From Bacteroidaceae bacterium (GTDB lineage Bacteria > Bacteroidota > Bacteroidia > Bacteroidales > Bacteroidaceae), in the NCBI GenBank assembly GCA_017616915.1, contig JAFZXF010000072.1, forward strand, positions 1 to 48,107: 48,107 bases of DNA. The letters run 5' to 3'. The notes under the pieces are model-generated. The model saw only the letters and a program-made list of their open reading frames with translations, was not told the DNA's origin and did no database searches. How positions within the stretch are numbered: the first letter of the stretch is position 1; each line of letters starts with the position of its first letter. Of the stretch, positions 41,881 through 48,107 are shown in pieces. The translations under genes were made by a program, and so were the position numbers.

Positions 41881-43443
41881 ATGAATCAATCCAATATCCG
41901 GGTGCGATTTGCTCCCAGCCTTACAGGCCCGCTTCACATTGGCGGTGTACGCACCGCGCTCTATAACTACCTCTTTGCCCGCAAGCACGGCGGCAAGATG
42001 ATTTTTCGTATTGAAGACACCGATTCCAGCCGCTTTGTGCCTGGAGCCGAGCAATATATCATCGACAGCTTCAAATGGCTTGGCGTAGAGTTTGATGAAG
42101 GCGTCGGCATTGGCGGCGACTATGGTCCTTACCGCCAGTCGGAGCGCCGTAACATCTACAAGCAATATGTAGAACAACTGCTGCAAAACGGTAGCGCCTA
42201 CCTCGCCTTTGACACTCCCGACGAACTCAACCGCAAACGCGAAGAGATACCCAACTTCCAATACGATGCGACTACTCGCATGCAGATGCGTAACTCTCTT
42301 ACTCTGCCGCAGGCGGAAGTGGATGAACTCCTTGCCCGAGGTGAGCAGTATGTCGTAAGGTTCAAGATTGAGCCAGGGCAGGATGTTCACGTACGCGACA
42401 TTATCCGCGGCGATGTGGTTATCAACTCATCCGTTCTCGATGACAAGGTTCTCTACAAGAGCGCCGACCAACTGCCCACTTACCATCTGGCCAACATCGT
42501 CGACGATCATCTGATGCTGGTTACCCACGTTATTCGTGGCGAAGAATGGCTTCCATCTGCCCCGCTTCATGTATTGTTATATCAGGCATTTGGCTGGCAG
42601 GACACCATGCCTGCTTTTGCCCACCTGCCGCTACTTCTTAAGCCCGATGGGAAGGGCAAGCTCTCCAAGCGCGACGGCGACAAGTTAGGATTCCCCGTGT
42701 TCCCACTTGAATGGCATGATCCGCAGACCGGCTCCATTTCATCCGGCTACCGTGAAAGCGGCTATCTGCCCGAAGCCGTAATAAACTTCCTCGCACTACT
42801 TGGTTGGAATCCCGGCACAGAGCAAGAGCTCTTCACTATGCAGGAACTGATAGACCTCTTCGACTTAAGCCGTTGCTCTAAGAGCGGAGCACGTTTCGAC
42901 TATATGAAAGGATGGTGGTTCAACCGCGAATACCTGCTTCAGAAAACCGACCTGCAACTGGCACCCGACTTTGTAGAGCTACTCGCAAACAATGGTATAA
43001 CTACCACTCCTGAGCGCGCTGCACAGGTGATAGGTATGATGAAACAAAAAGTGGTAGAATACATCGACGGCCAAAGCAATCAAGTCAAGAAGCGCAGCGT
43101 ATCATTCATACGCGACCTATGGCCGCTAACCGACTTCTTCTTCATCGCCCCGAGTGTTTTTGACCTCAATGACAAGTTCATCCGCAAAAACTGGCAGGAG
43201 AATACCGCCGCAGAAATGACTCAGCTTGCCGAGCAACTTGCAAGCGTAGACAATTTCACCGTAGAAGGCATGAAAGCCGTCATTGATTCATGGGTGGAGC
43301 AAACAGGCATACGCCCGTGGAACGCTTGGCGCATCTGCCTCGTAGGCAAAGGACAAGGTCCGGACATGTATGAACTAGCCGCATTTCTCGGCAAGGAAGA
43401 AACTCTCCGCCGCATGACCTACGCTATCAACACCATCGGTTAA
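41881..43443 (+). CDS. gltX: Glutamyl-tRNA synthetase
   Basis: Class I synthetase charging tRNA-Glu. 520 residues. The HIGH-type motif is LTGPLHIGG (14-22), followed by [11 protein letters not shown]; the KMSKS-type motif is [12 protein letters not shown] with KLSKR at 260-264. The anticodon-binding helical region is at the C-terminus ([14 protein letters not shown] [17 protein letters not shown]). The Bacteroidota form contains a characteristic insertion around [12 protein letters not shown]. First gene of a two-gene operon; the stop at 43443 is followed after 22 bp by waaA. Confidence 0.97.
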   Translation: MNQSNIRVRFAPSLTGPLHIGGVRTALYNYLFARKHGGKMIFRIEDTDSSRFVPGAEQYIIDSFKWLGVEFDEGVGIGGDYGPYRQSERRNIYKQYVEQLLQNGSAYLAFDTPDELNRKREEIPNFQYDATTRMQMRNSLTLPQAEVDELLARGEQYVVRFKIEPGQDVHVRDIIRGDVVINSSVLDDKVLYKSADQLPTYHLANIVDDHLMLVTHVIRGEEWLPSAPLHVLLYQAFGWQDTMPAFAHLPLLLKPDGKGKLSKRDGDKLGFPVFPLEWHDPQTGSISSGYRESGYLPEAVINFLALLGWNPGTEQELFTMQELIDLFDLSRCSKSGARFDYMKGWWFNREYLLQKTDLQLAPDFVELLANNGITTTPERAAQVIGMMKQKVVEYIDGQSNQVKKRSVSFIRDLWPLTDFFFIAPSVFDLNDKFIRKNWQENTAAEMTQLAEQLASVDNFTVEGMKAVIDSWVEQTGIRPWNAWRICLVGKGQGPDMYELAAFLGKEETLRRMTYAINTIG

Positions 43444-43465
43444 TTCCCCTTTTATTTCTCTCCAA

Positions 43466-44692
43466 ATGTACTCCCTCGCGATATATCTATATATGTTTTG
43501 CGCCAATATCGTGGCCATCTTCAACCGCAAGGCACGCCAGCTGATGGTAGGCCACAGCCAGACATACGATATCATGAGGCGAGGCATACACAAGGGCGAC
43601 GACTTCATCTGGTTCCACGCCGCATCACTCGGAGAGTTTGAGCAAGGGAGGCCGCTTATTGAAAAGATACGGCAAGAGCATCCCGAATACAAGATACTGC
43701 TCACCTTCTTCTCCCCCTCTGGCTATGAGGTGAGGAAAGACTACAAGGGAGCCGACGTAATCTGCTACCTACCTTTCGACACCAAACTCAACGCGCGCAA
43801 GTTCCTACGCATTGCCCAACCCAAGATGGCTTTCTTCATCAAGTATGAATTTTGGCAGAACTATCTTACCGCTCTCCATCGCCGCAACATTCCCGTCTAT
43901 AGCGTAGCCAGCATCTTCCGCCCCAAGCAGATTTTCTTCCGCTGGTACGGCCATAAATACCGCAATGTGCTTCGCACTTTTGCCCATCTTTTTGTTCAGA
44001 ACCAAGATTCTGTTGACCTGCTCAAAACACTCGGCATCACCAACACTACCATCGTGGGCGACACACGCATGGACAGGGTTCTCCAAATTCGCTCTGAGGC
44101 AAAGGAACTACCGCTGTGCGAAGCCTTCACAAAGACAGCAGACAATACTTTAGTTGCCGGTAGCACATGGCAACCCGACGAAGACATCATCATAGACTAT
44201 TTTAACAGGCATCCTGAGCAGCGCCTTATTATTGCACCTCACGTAGTGAGCGAGAGCCATTTGGCAGAAATTGAAGGAAAACTCCAGCGCCCGGCCCTGC
44301 GCTATAGCCAGGCTACAGCCGACAGTGCTGCGACAGCACACTGTCTCATAATCGACTGTTATGGACTTCTTTCCTCCATCTACCGCTACGCCACCGTTGC
44401 TTATGTAGGCGGAGGTTTCGGCGTAGGCATCCACAATGTGCCCGAAGCTGCGGTATATGGTTTGCCCGTTATTATCGGCCCAAATAATCAGCGTTTCCGC
44501 GAGGCACGTGACCTTATCCAGCTCGGCGGATGTTTTGAGATACATAATGCAGAGGAATATGAGTCCATTATCCAGCGCCTCAACGCAGATTCCGACTTCC
44601 TTTCCAGCGCGTCCACAGCCTCAGCTGATTATATACGCAACAATTCCGGAGCTGTAGAACTTATCTACAATCACATTTGGGCTCCCAAATAA
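43466..44692 (+). CDS. waaA: 3-deoxy-D-manno-octulosonic acid (Kdo) transferase
   Basis: Adds Kdo from CMP-Kdo to the lipid A precursor at the cytoplasmic face of the inner membrane. 408 residues, GT30 family. An N-terminal hydrophobic anchor (YSLAIYLYMFCANIVAIF) leads to the acceptor-side domain with WFHAASLGEFEQGRPLIE (Glu is the proposed base), LLTFFSPSGYEVRK and CYLPFDTKLNARKFL. The donor domain has VGDTRMDRV, AGSTWQPDED, IIAPHVV and the late VGGGFGVGIHNVPEAAVYGL, then PVIIGPNNQRF. It is cotranscribed with gltX and ends at a strong terminator. Confidence 0.95.
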   Translation: MYSLAIYLYMFCANIVAIFNRKARQLMVGHSQTYDIMRRGIHKGDDFIWFHAASLGEFEQGRPLIEKIRQEHPEYKILLTFFSPSGYEVRKDYKGADVICYLPFDTKLNARKFLRIAQPKMAFFIKYEFWQNYLTALHRRNIPVYSVASIFRPKQIFFRWYGHKYRNVLRTFAHLFVQNQDSVDLLKTLGITNTTIVGDTRMDRVLQIRSEAKELPLCEAFTKTADNTLVAGSTWQPDEDIIIDYFNRHPEQRLIIAPHVVSESHLAEIEGKLQRPALRYSQATADSAATAHCLIIDCYGLLSSIYRYATVAYVGGGFGVGIHNVPEAAVYGLPVIIGPNNQRFREARDLIQLGGCFEIHNAEEYESIIQRLNADSDFLSSASTASADYIRNNSGAVELIYNHIWAPK

Positions 44693-44713
44693 AAGACGCT
44701 ACCCAAACAAATT

Positions 44714-44732
44714 AAAGCCGCAGGCTGCGTTG
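44714..44732 (+). repeat. Half copy of the terminator hairpin found at 47857
   Basis: AAAGCCGCAGGCTGCG plus nearby bases matches 18 of 19 positions of 47857-47875, but here the 3' arm (CCTGCGGCTT) is missing, so the hairpin cannot form. Possibly a decayed terminator downstream of waaA. Confidence 0.6.
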
Positions 44733-44775
44733 CGCACTGGGAAAAATCAGTGATGCATGCGAGGCCAACAATACA

Positions 44776-44815
44776 AGTCGCCGGCACTCTTTATGAGTGC
44801 CGGCGACTGCTTTTT
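44776..44815. terminator. Terminator between waaA and the LRR-dockerin gene
   Basis: A perfect 14-bp GC-rich stem (AGTCGCCGGCACTC with GAGTGCCGGCGACT) around a 5-nt loop, then GCTTTTTAA on the plus strand. It serves waaA and could also stop the convergent minus-strand gene. Confidence 0.9.
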
Positions 44816-44828
44816 AATAAGAGTCTCC

Positions 44829-47240
44829 CTACTCTCCTCCGATGATGATGTTGTACACCGCGACGATGTCGGCGGAGTTGACTTCGCCGTTGCCATCAAC
44901 GTCGGCGTCCTCTTTCTTGATGCCGCTCTCCTCGCCGATGAGGATGTAGTTGTAGATGGCCACTACGTCGGCGGAGTTGATAGAGCCGTTGCCGTCAACG
45001 TCGCCCTTCATGGTCTGGGTATATACCCAGTCAATAATGCACCTCTTATCCTTATTGGCGGTATAGTAGCTCAGCGGATTGCCATACAGAGTGGCGGTAT
45101 GCCCGTTGAGGGTGACTTGTACATCAGGCGTGAAGAATGTATAGTCGTCTATTGCTTCAAGCGTTACTCTGAAGTCAAAGTTCTTACTCTTGTCGTAGGG
45201 CGTATCTTCCGGCTGCCAGTATATATGTCTGATTTTGTAGCCCATCGCCTCCATCTCTCCGCTTGTGGGGCTGATGACCTCTGCCACCGGCACTTCGCCC
45301 TCTACAGGCTCTGCCACCGTGAGGTTCAGTGTGGTGATATAGGTGGTGTCGGGCGGCTCGTTGCCATAGACTATAGACAAGTTAATTTTGCTTTTATTGG
45401 GGGAGCCAGCTAGCCACGGACCAACGACTTTAGCCTCCTGCCCATTGAGTTTATACTCGCCATCGGCAGCGAAAGTGTAGCCTTCCTTGGCTGTCAGCAC
45501 AACATGAAGGTAATATGTATTTTGCGGATCGTATGGCTCGCCATGATAGCCCCCTATTGGCGGGCGGTAATATACAGTGTCGATGACCCAATTCATCGCC
45601 AAATATTTCTTTCCTGTAGGATTGGTAACCTCGGTGGAGAGAGGCTGTCCCTCTACGGGTTCAGTCACCCTGATAGATACTGACTTGATTGGCACACCGC
45701 CCGGAGGAGCGGGCACCACATAGTTGTCAACCACAAATTTCATCTGGGTCTCAGTGGCAGAGCTTGTTATGCGTAGATCGGCCTCGCGGTCATCAATATA
45801 GAGTTTGGGCGCTTCGCCGAAGACATAGCCTTCATCGAGGGTAATGGTGAAACCGATACTATAGGTCTCGCCGAGAACGGCGGGCTTGGGATCAATGTCT
45901 TTCCAGCCGCCTAAATACATCTGATAATTTATATTGCTCACGGTGGCGTGAGGAGTGAGCGAAGTGGCGGTGTAGTCGGCATCCTGCCCTCCCAGGGGCC
46001 AGTCGAAGTCGGTGATGCGGACTTCGTTGATTACCGTGCTTTCGCCTTCGCTGATATCGCGGATTTCCTTGAACCATATCGTCCAAGGCTTTGACGAAGA
46101 GTATTCTCCTTCGTAGGTTGCGTTTCTACACTCGTCGGGATACTTGGCATATACTATAGCATCTCCACCGTTGCAGTGAAAGAACTGCTTTGCCATAGGG
46201 TGACATATGTCAGGGATATGCGACCAGCAATATACTTCTTCTAGGAATTCGCAAAAACTGAACGCCTCTTCTTCAATCGTCACGCTGCCGCCGTAAAAGT
46301 CAATACGTCGCAGCTGTGAATTATGAAAAGCCATATTCTGGATTACCACCTTCTCGGGACGGACAATAAGCTGTTTTATGTTGCTCTGTAAGAATGCATG
46401 GCGAGCTATTACACCCACGCTCTCTGGTATCGTGATTGTGGGATTGTCAAATGAGATATCGGCGAAAGCGTTCGCTCCGATGCGAAAAGTCTCCTCAGGG
46501 ATGCGCGAAGTACGGCAGCCGGCGATAATCGTCTTGCTCGGCTGGCCGCTAGCACCCAGTTCCTTCTCCATAATCACGTTGCTGCCCGAGGGAGTATAGT
46601 AGTTCTTACATCCGCCCTGCACCTCAAGGAGTTGCAAGTTTTTGCTTCTGCAAGTTATTCCCACGCCGATATAGCCTACGCTCTTGGGTATGATAAGGCT
46701 TTCCATCTTACTGTCAAAAAAGGCCCAATTACAGATAGTCTTCAGATTAGCATTGAGTGAGACAGCCTTTATGTAGCTATATGCGAAAGCATATTCTCCC
46801 AGATACTGCACCTTGGAGGGCAGTTGGAAGTCGTAGCCGTCGTAGGCATAACCTTCAAAAGCACGTGCCTCAACATCAGTAATACTCTCGGGAAGGGTAA
46901 CCTTGGCTTTGCAGAGGTAGAAGGCATAATTGCCGACAGCCTTGACCGTGTAGATGTTGAGTTTTTCGGGCACGATAATCTCGCAGCCTTCGTATCGGTC
47001 AGGCCTATCGTAGAGAGAAAGGCTGTTGTATTCGCCGGAAGCATTATGGTATCCATAGATGCGAACGTACGAGTATTGGGCGCTCGTAATTTGGAACATC
47101 ATCTCCACAGAGTGGCGGGAGCCGTCCTTTTCGACACAGGTGACATAACCTGTGATGACGTCGCCGGTCTTGTTGGCGCTCACTTTGTTCACTGCGAACA
47201 GAGCAAGAAGAATAATGAATAAGGAGTAAAGCTTTCTCAT
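44829..47240 (-). CDS. BspA-like leucine-rich-repeat surface protein with C-terminal dockerin-like EF-hand pair
   Basis: An 803-residue exported protein. Signal peptide ends KVSA. Residues about 90-390 hold LRR_5-type repeats, visible as recurring blocks such as VKAVGNYAFYLCKAKVTLPE, CNWAFFDSKMESLIIPKSVG, and GVIARHAFLQSNIKQLIV. Next come three beta-sandwich repeats (about 410-720), each beginning with a variant of TEPVEGQPLSTEVTNPTGK and containing Y-x-F-x-x-D/P loops. The C-terminus has two EF-hand-like segments, DVDGNGSINSADVVAIYNYI and DVDGNGEVNSADIVAVYNII, the duplicated calcium-binding pattern of type I dockerins. No scaffoldin or cohesin is in the window. BspA-type LRR proteins bind host proteins and other bacteria, so adhesion is a likely role (inference). 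Confidence 0.85.
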   Translation of the reverse strand: MRKLYSLFIILLALFAVNKVSANKTGDVITGYVTCVEKDGSRHSVEMMFQITSAQYSYVRIYGYHNASGEYNSLSLYDRPDRYEGCEIIVPEKLNIYTVKAVGNYAFYLCKAKVTLPESITDVEARAFEGYAYDGYDFQLPSKVQYLGEYAFAYSYIKAVSLNANLKTICNWAFFDSKMESLIIPKSVGYIGVGITCRSKNLQLLEVQGGCKNYYTPSGSNVIMEKELGASGQPSKTIIAGCRTSRIPEETFRIGANAFADISFDNPTITIPESVGVIARHAFLQSNIKQLIVRPEKVVIQNMAFHNSQLRRIDFYGGSVTIEEEAFSFCEFLEEVYCWSHIPDICHPMAKQFFHCNGGDAIVYAKYPDECRNATYEGEYSSSKPWTIWFKEIRDISEGESTVINEVRITDFDWPLGGQDADYTATSLTPHATVSNINYQMYLGGWKDIDPKPAVLGETYSIGFTITLDEGYVFGEAPKLYIDDREADLRITSSATETQMKFVVDNYVVPAPPGGVPIKSVSIRVTEPVEGQPLSTEVTNPTGKKYLAMNWVIDTVYYRPPIGGYHGEPYDPQNTYYLHVVLTAKEGYTFAADGEYKLNGQEAKVVGPWLAGSPNKSKINLSIVYGNEPPDTTYITTLNLTVAEPVEGEVPVAEVISPTSGEMEAMGYKIRHIYWQPEDTPYDKSKNFDFRVTLEAIDDYTFFTPDVQVTLNGHTATLYGNPLSYYTANKDKRCIIDWVYTQTMKGDVDGNGSINSADVVAIYNYILIGEESGIKKEDADVDGNGEVNSADIVAVYNIIIGGE

Positions 47241-47318
47241 GTTGTTTAGGTTTATTTAGGTTTATGTTTTCGTTTACTTGTGGTGAGCTTGTCGAACTAT
47301 CGTTAGGCTTTTCGCCTG

Positions 47319-47326
47319 CAAATATA
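47319..47326 (-). promoter_or_regulatory. -7 box of the LRR-dockerin gene
   Basis: Reads TATATTTG on the minus strand followed by CAGGCG, 78 nt upstream of the ATG at 47240. Confidence 0.5.
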
Positions 47327-47483
47327 CTAATTATTAGACAAGTGACAAATTTTTCGGCAGATATTTCATTTTTTATCGAAAATCTCACGCAGAGTTTTGA
47401 ACATTTTTCTCAATTCTCGCGTATTCCGTATCTATTTGGCGAAAACAGGGGGATAAAAACCTCCGCGCGTAACACCATATATA

Positions 47484-47497
47484 ATAATGTACGCGCG
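47484..47497 (+). repeat. 14-base intergenic motif, copy 2
   Basis: ATAATGTACGCGCG, identical to 18907-18920 and likewise preceded by TATATA; here the CG run continues for two more dinucleotides. Confidence 0.6.
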
Positions 47498-47670
47498 CGA
47501 CGGAAAAGTTCCCTCGGCTTTCGGCGATGGAGGACTCACGCGGAAAAAGAGCGTAGGGAATGAATTTTACTGCGTACTCCGCGCCACAAAGTACGTACGG
47601 AATTTAATTAATCTCGATCTCGCAGCGAGAAAGCACGTTCGGAAAAATTTTCTTTGCCCTTAGAAATGGA

Positions 47671-47725
47671 ATTGAAAGGGCATTCAAATGCAATTGAAAG
47701 GCCTTTCAAATAGAGTTGAAAGGGC
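47671..47725. repeat. Three TTGAAAGGSC units with 22-bp period and an internal palindrome
   Basis: TTGAAAGGGC (47672-47681), TTGAAAGGCC (47694-47703) and TTGAAAGGGC (47716-47725) are spaced exactly 22 bp. Each of the first two is followed by TTCAAAT. The middle one forms a perfect 16-bp palindrome TTGAAAGGCCTTTCAA (47694-47709). Confidence 0.85.
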
Positions 47726-47857
47726 ACAGAAAAAAAATGAGAACGTGGTATGATAAATTTAGATCGTGGTTAGTGGATTTCTCTACGCAGTAAGATTTGT
47801 TGAGATTGTGATTAATTAGTTTCTCTACGCGATAAGTTACGGCGAGGAGGACATTAA

Positions 47858-47888
47858 AAGCCGCAGGCTGCGATGCAACCTGCGGCTT
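47858..47888 (-). terminator. Terminator of the partial gene at the right edge
   Basis: A perfect 10-bp stem (AAGCCGCAGG with CCTGCGGCTT) around an 11-nt loop, followed on the minus strand by TTTTAATG. It lies 33 bp beyond the stop codon at 47922. Confidence 0.82.
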
Positions 47889-47921
47889 ATCATTATGTCT
47901 CCTTGTGGGGAAAGTGTCGGT

Positions 47922-48107
47922 TTAGAACTTCACGGTCTTGCCGTCCTTAACGTAGATCTGGCCCTTCTGAGGAGCGGATACCTTCTTACCGTCAACGGTG
48001 AAGATGCTCTTAGCCTTAGCGGCCTTCTCAGCAGCGATGCCCTTTACGGCAGTTACCTTGCCGTCCTCACCAATGGTGAAGGTGTCGCTGGTGTCCTCAG
48101 ACTCGTA
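47922..48107 (-). CDS. C-terminal end of a predicted secreted protein, start beyond window
   Basis: 61 residues of an open frame that enters from the right edge and ends at the TAA on 47922-47924. The tail (FTIGEDGKVTAVKG, then IFTVDGKKVSAPQKGQIYVK ending VKDGKTVKF) has the G-K-K-V, Q-K-G-Q-I-Y-V and K-T-V pattern of the C-terminal tails seen on secreted Prevotella-type proteins, similar to type IX secretion sorting domains. Codon use is strongly biased (AAG, GCT, GGC), suggesting high expression. The function of the protein is unknown since nothing upstream is visible. Confidence 0.65.
   Translation of the reverse strand, partial: YESEDTSDTFTIGEDGKVTAVKGIAAEKAAKAKSIFTVDGKKVSAPQKGQIYVKDGKTVKF

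Larger units (their letters stand above)
47241..47921. other. 681-bp intergenic region with several small repeats
   Basis: No convincing gene on either strand. It holds the LRR gene promoter (47319-47326), the second 14-base motif (47484-47497), a stretch rich in CGCG and AT patches, the TTGAAAGG array (47671-47725), two loosely similar TTTCTCTACGC-containing stretches (about 47777 and 47819), and the terminator of the upstream gene (47858-47888). Confidence 0.65.

Noticed and set aside
47266..47300. Stretch resembling the widespread TTCGACAAGCTCA intergenic word as a specific regulatory site
   Set aside because: Only one copy in this window and no local partner; I cannot connect it with a function.
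47264..47563. 99-codon plus-strand frame in the right-hand intergenic region
   Set aside because: Covers the LRR promoter and low-complexity repeats, has no ribosome site and its sequence resembles no protein.
1..48107. tRNA, rRNA, riboswitch, transposase or prophage genes
   Set aside because: I looked for characteristic motifs and conserved RNA stretches and saw none; a tRNAscan/Rfam run would be needed to exclude small RNAs.

Overview
The window is a chromosomal segment of a Bacteroidales bacterium, probably of the Prevotellaceae/Muribaculaceae neighbourhood. The evidence is two complete SusC/SusD pairs, Bacteroidota-type promoters (a TAnnTTTG -7 box before most transcription units), DUF4834/DUF2490/DUF4956 proteins, a BspA-like leucine-rich-repeat protein, a C-terminal sorting-tail-like protein end, and near absence of Shine-Dalgarno sequences. 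No rRNA, tRNA, CRISPR array, transposase, integrase or phage gene was recognised; this looks like core chromosome with one accessory-type surface operon. Species assignment is inference.

Layout. 1-2.8 kb: the N-terminal part of a class A penicillin-binding protein (minus, cut by the window edge) diverges from an exported DNA/RNA non-specific endonuclease. 2.9-18.6 kb: one long minus-strand operon with two rounds of the same cassette, FAS1 lipoprotein - SusC - SusD - FAS1 lipoprotein - SusC - SusD, with no enzyme or regulator attached. 19.0-22.2 kb (plus): a membrane-anchored GH25 lysozyme coupled to a MarR regulator, then psd-pssA-DUF4834 (phosphatidylethanolamine synthesis). 22.3-24.8 kb (minus): a GT2 glycosyltransferase and the tRNA modification enzyme MtaB. 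25.0 kb: a strongly promoted 55-residue acidic lipoprotein. 25.3-27.7 kb (minus): VTC-domain polyphosphate polymerase - DUF4956 - DUF2490. 27.9-32.2 kb (minus): ribosomal protein L19 and dnaE. 32.4-36.7 kb: a DbpA-like RNA helicase, two lipoproteins, a VanZ-family protein and a DUF4369/TlpA-like thioredoxin. 37.0-41.7 kb (minus): an OmpA-family protein, malate dehydrogenase and a 7TM-HD (PgpH-type) phosphodiesterase. 41.9-44.7 kb (plus): gltX and waaA. 44.8-48.1 kb (minus): an LRR protein ending in a dockerin-like EF-hand pair, and the C-terminus of another protein.

The genes mostly serve envelope biology: peptidoglycan synthesis and lysis, phospholipid and lipid A-Kdo synthesis, outer-membrane uptake, lipoproteins and adhesins. 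Housekeeping genes for translation, replication and the TCA cycle lie between them.

The most unusual material is the duplicated FAS1-SusC-SusD operon, whose second SusD carries a roughly 200-residue insertion; the compact VTC-DUF4956-DUF2490 operon; and several short structured intergenic arrays. These arrays are a dyad-symmetric 22-bp-period array at 36.8 kb, a second 22-bp-period array at 47.7 kb, a compound palindrome at 22.3 kb, and heptamer repeats at 35.15 kb (in a promoter) and 24.4 kb (inside mtaB). Several -7 boxes lie so close to the start codon that the mRNAs may be leaderless.
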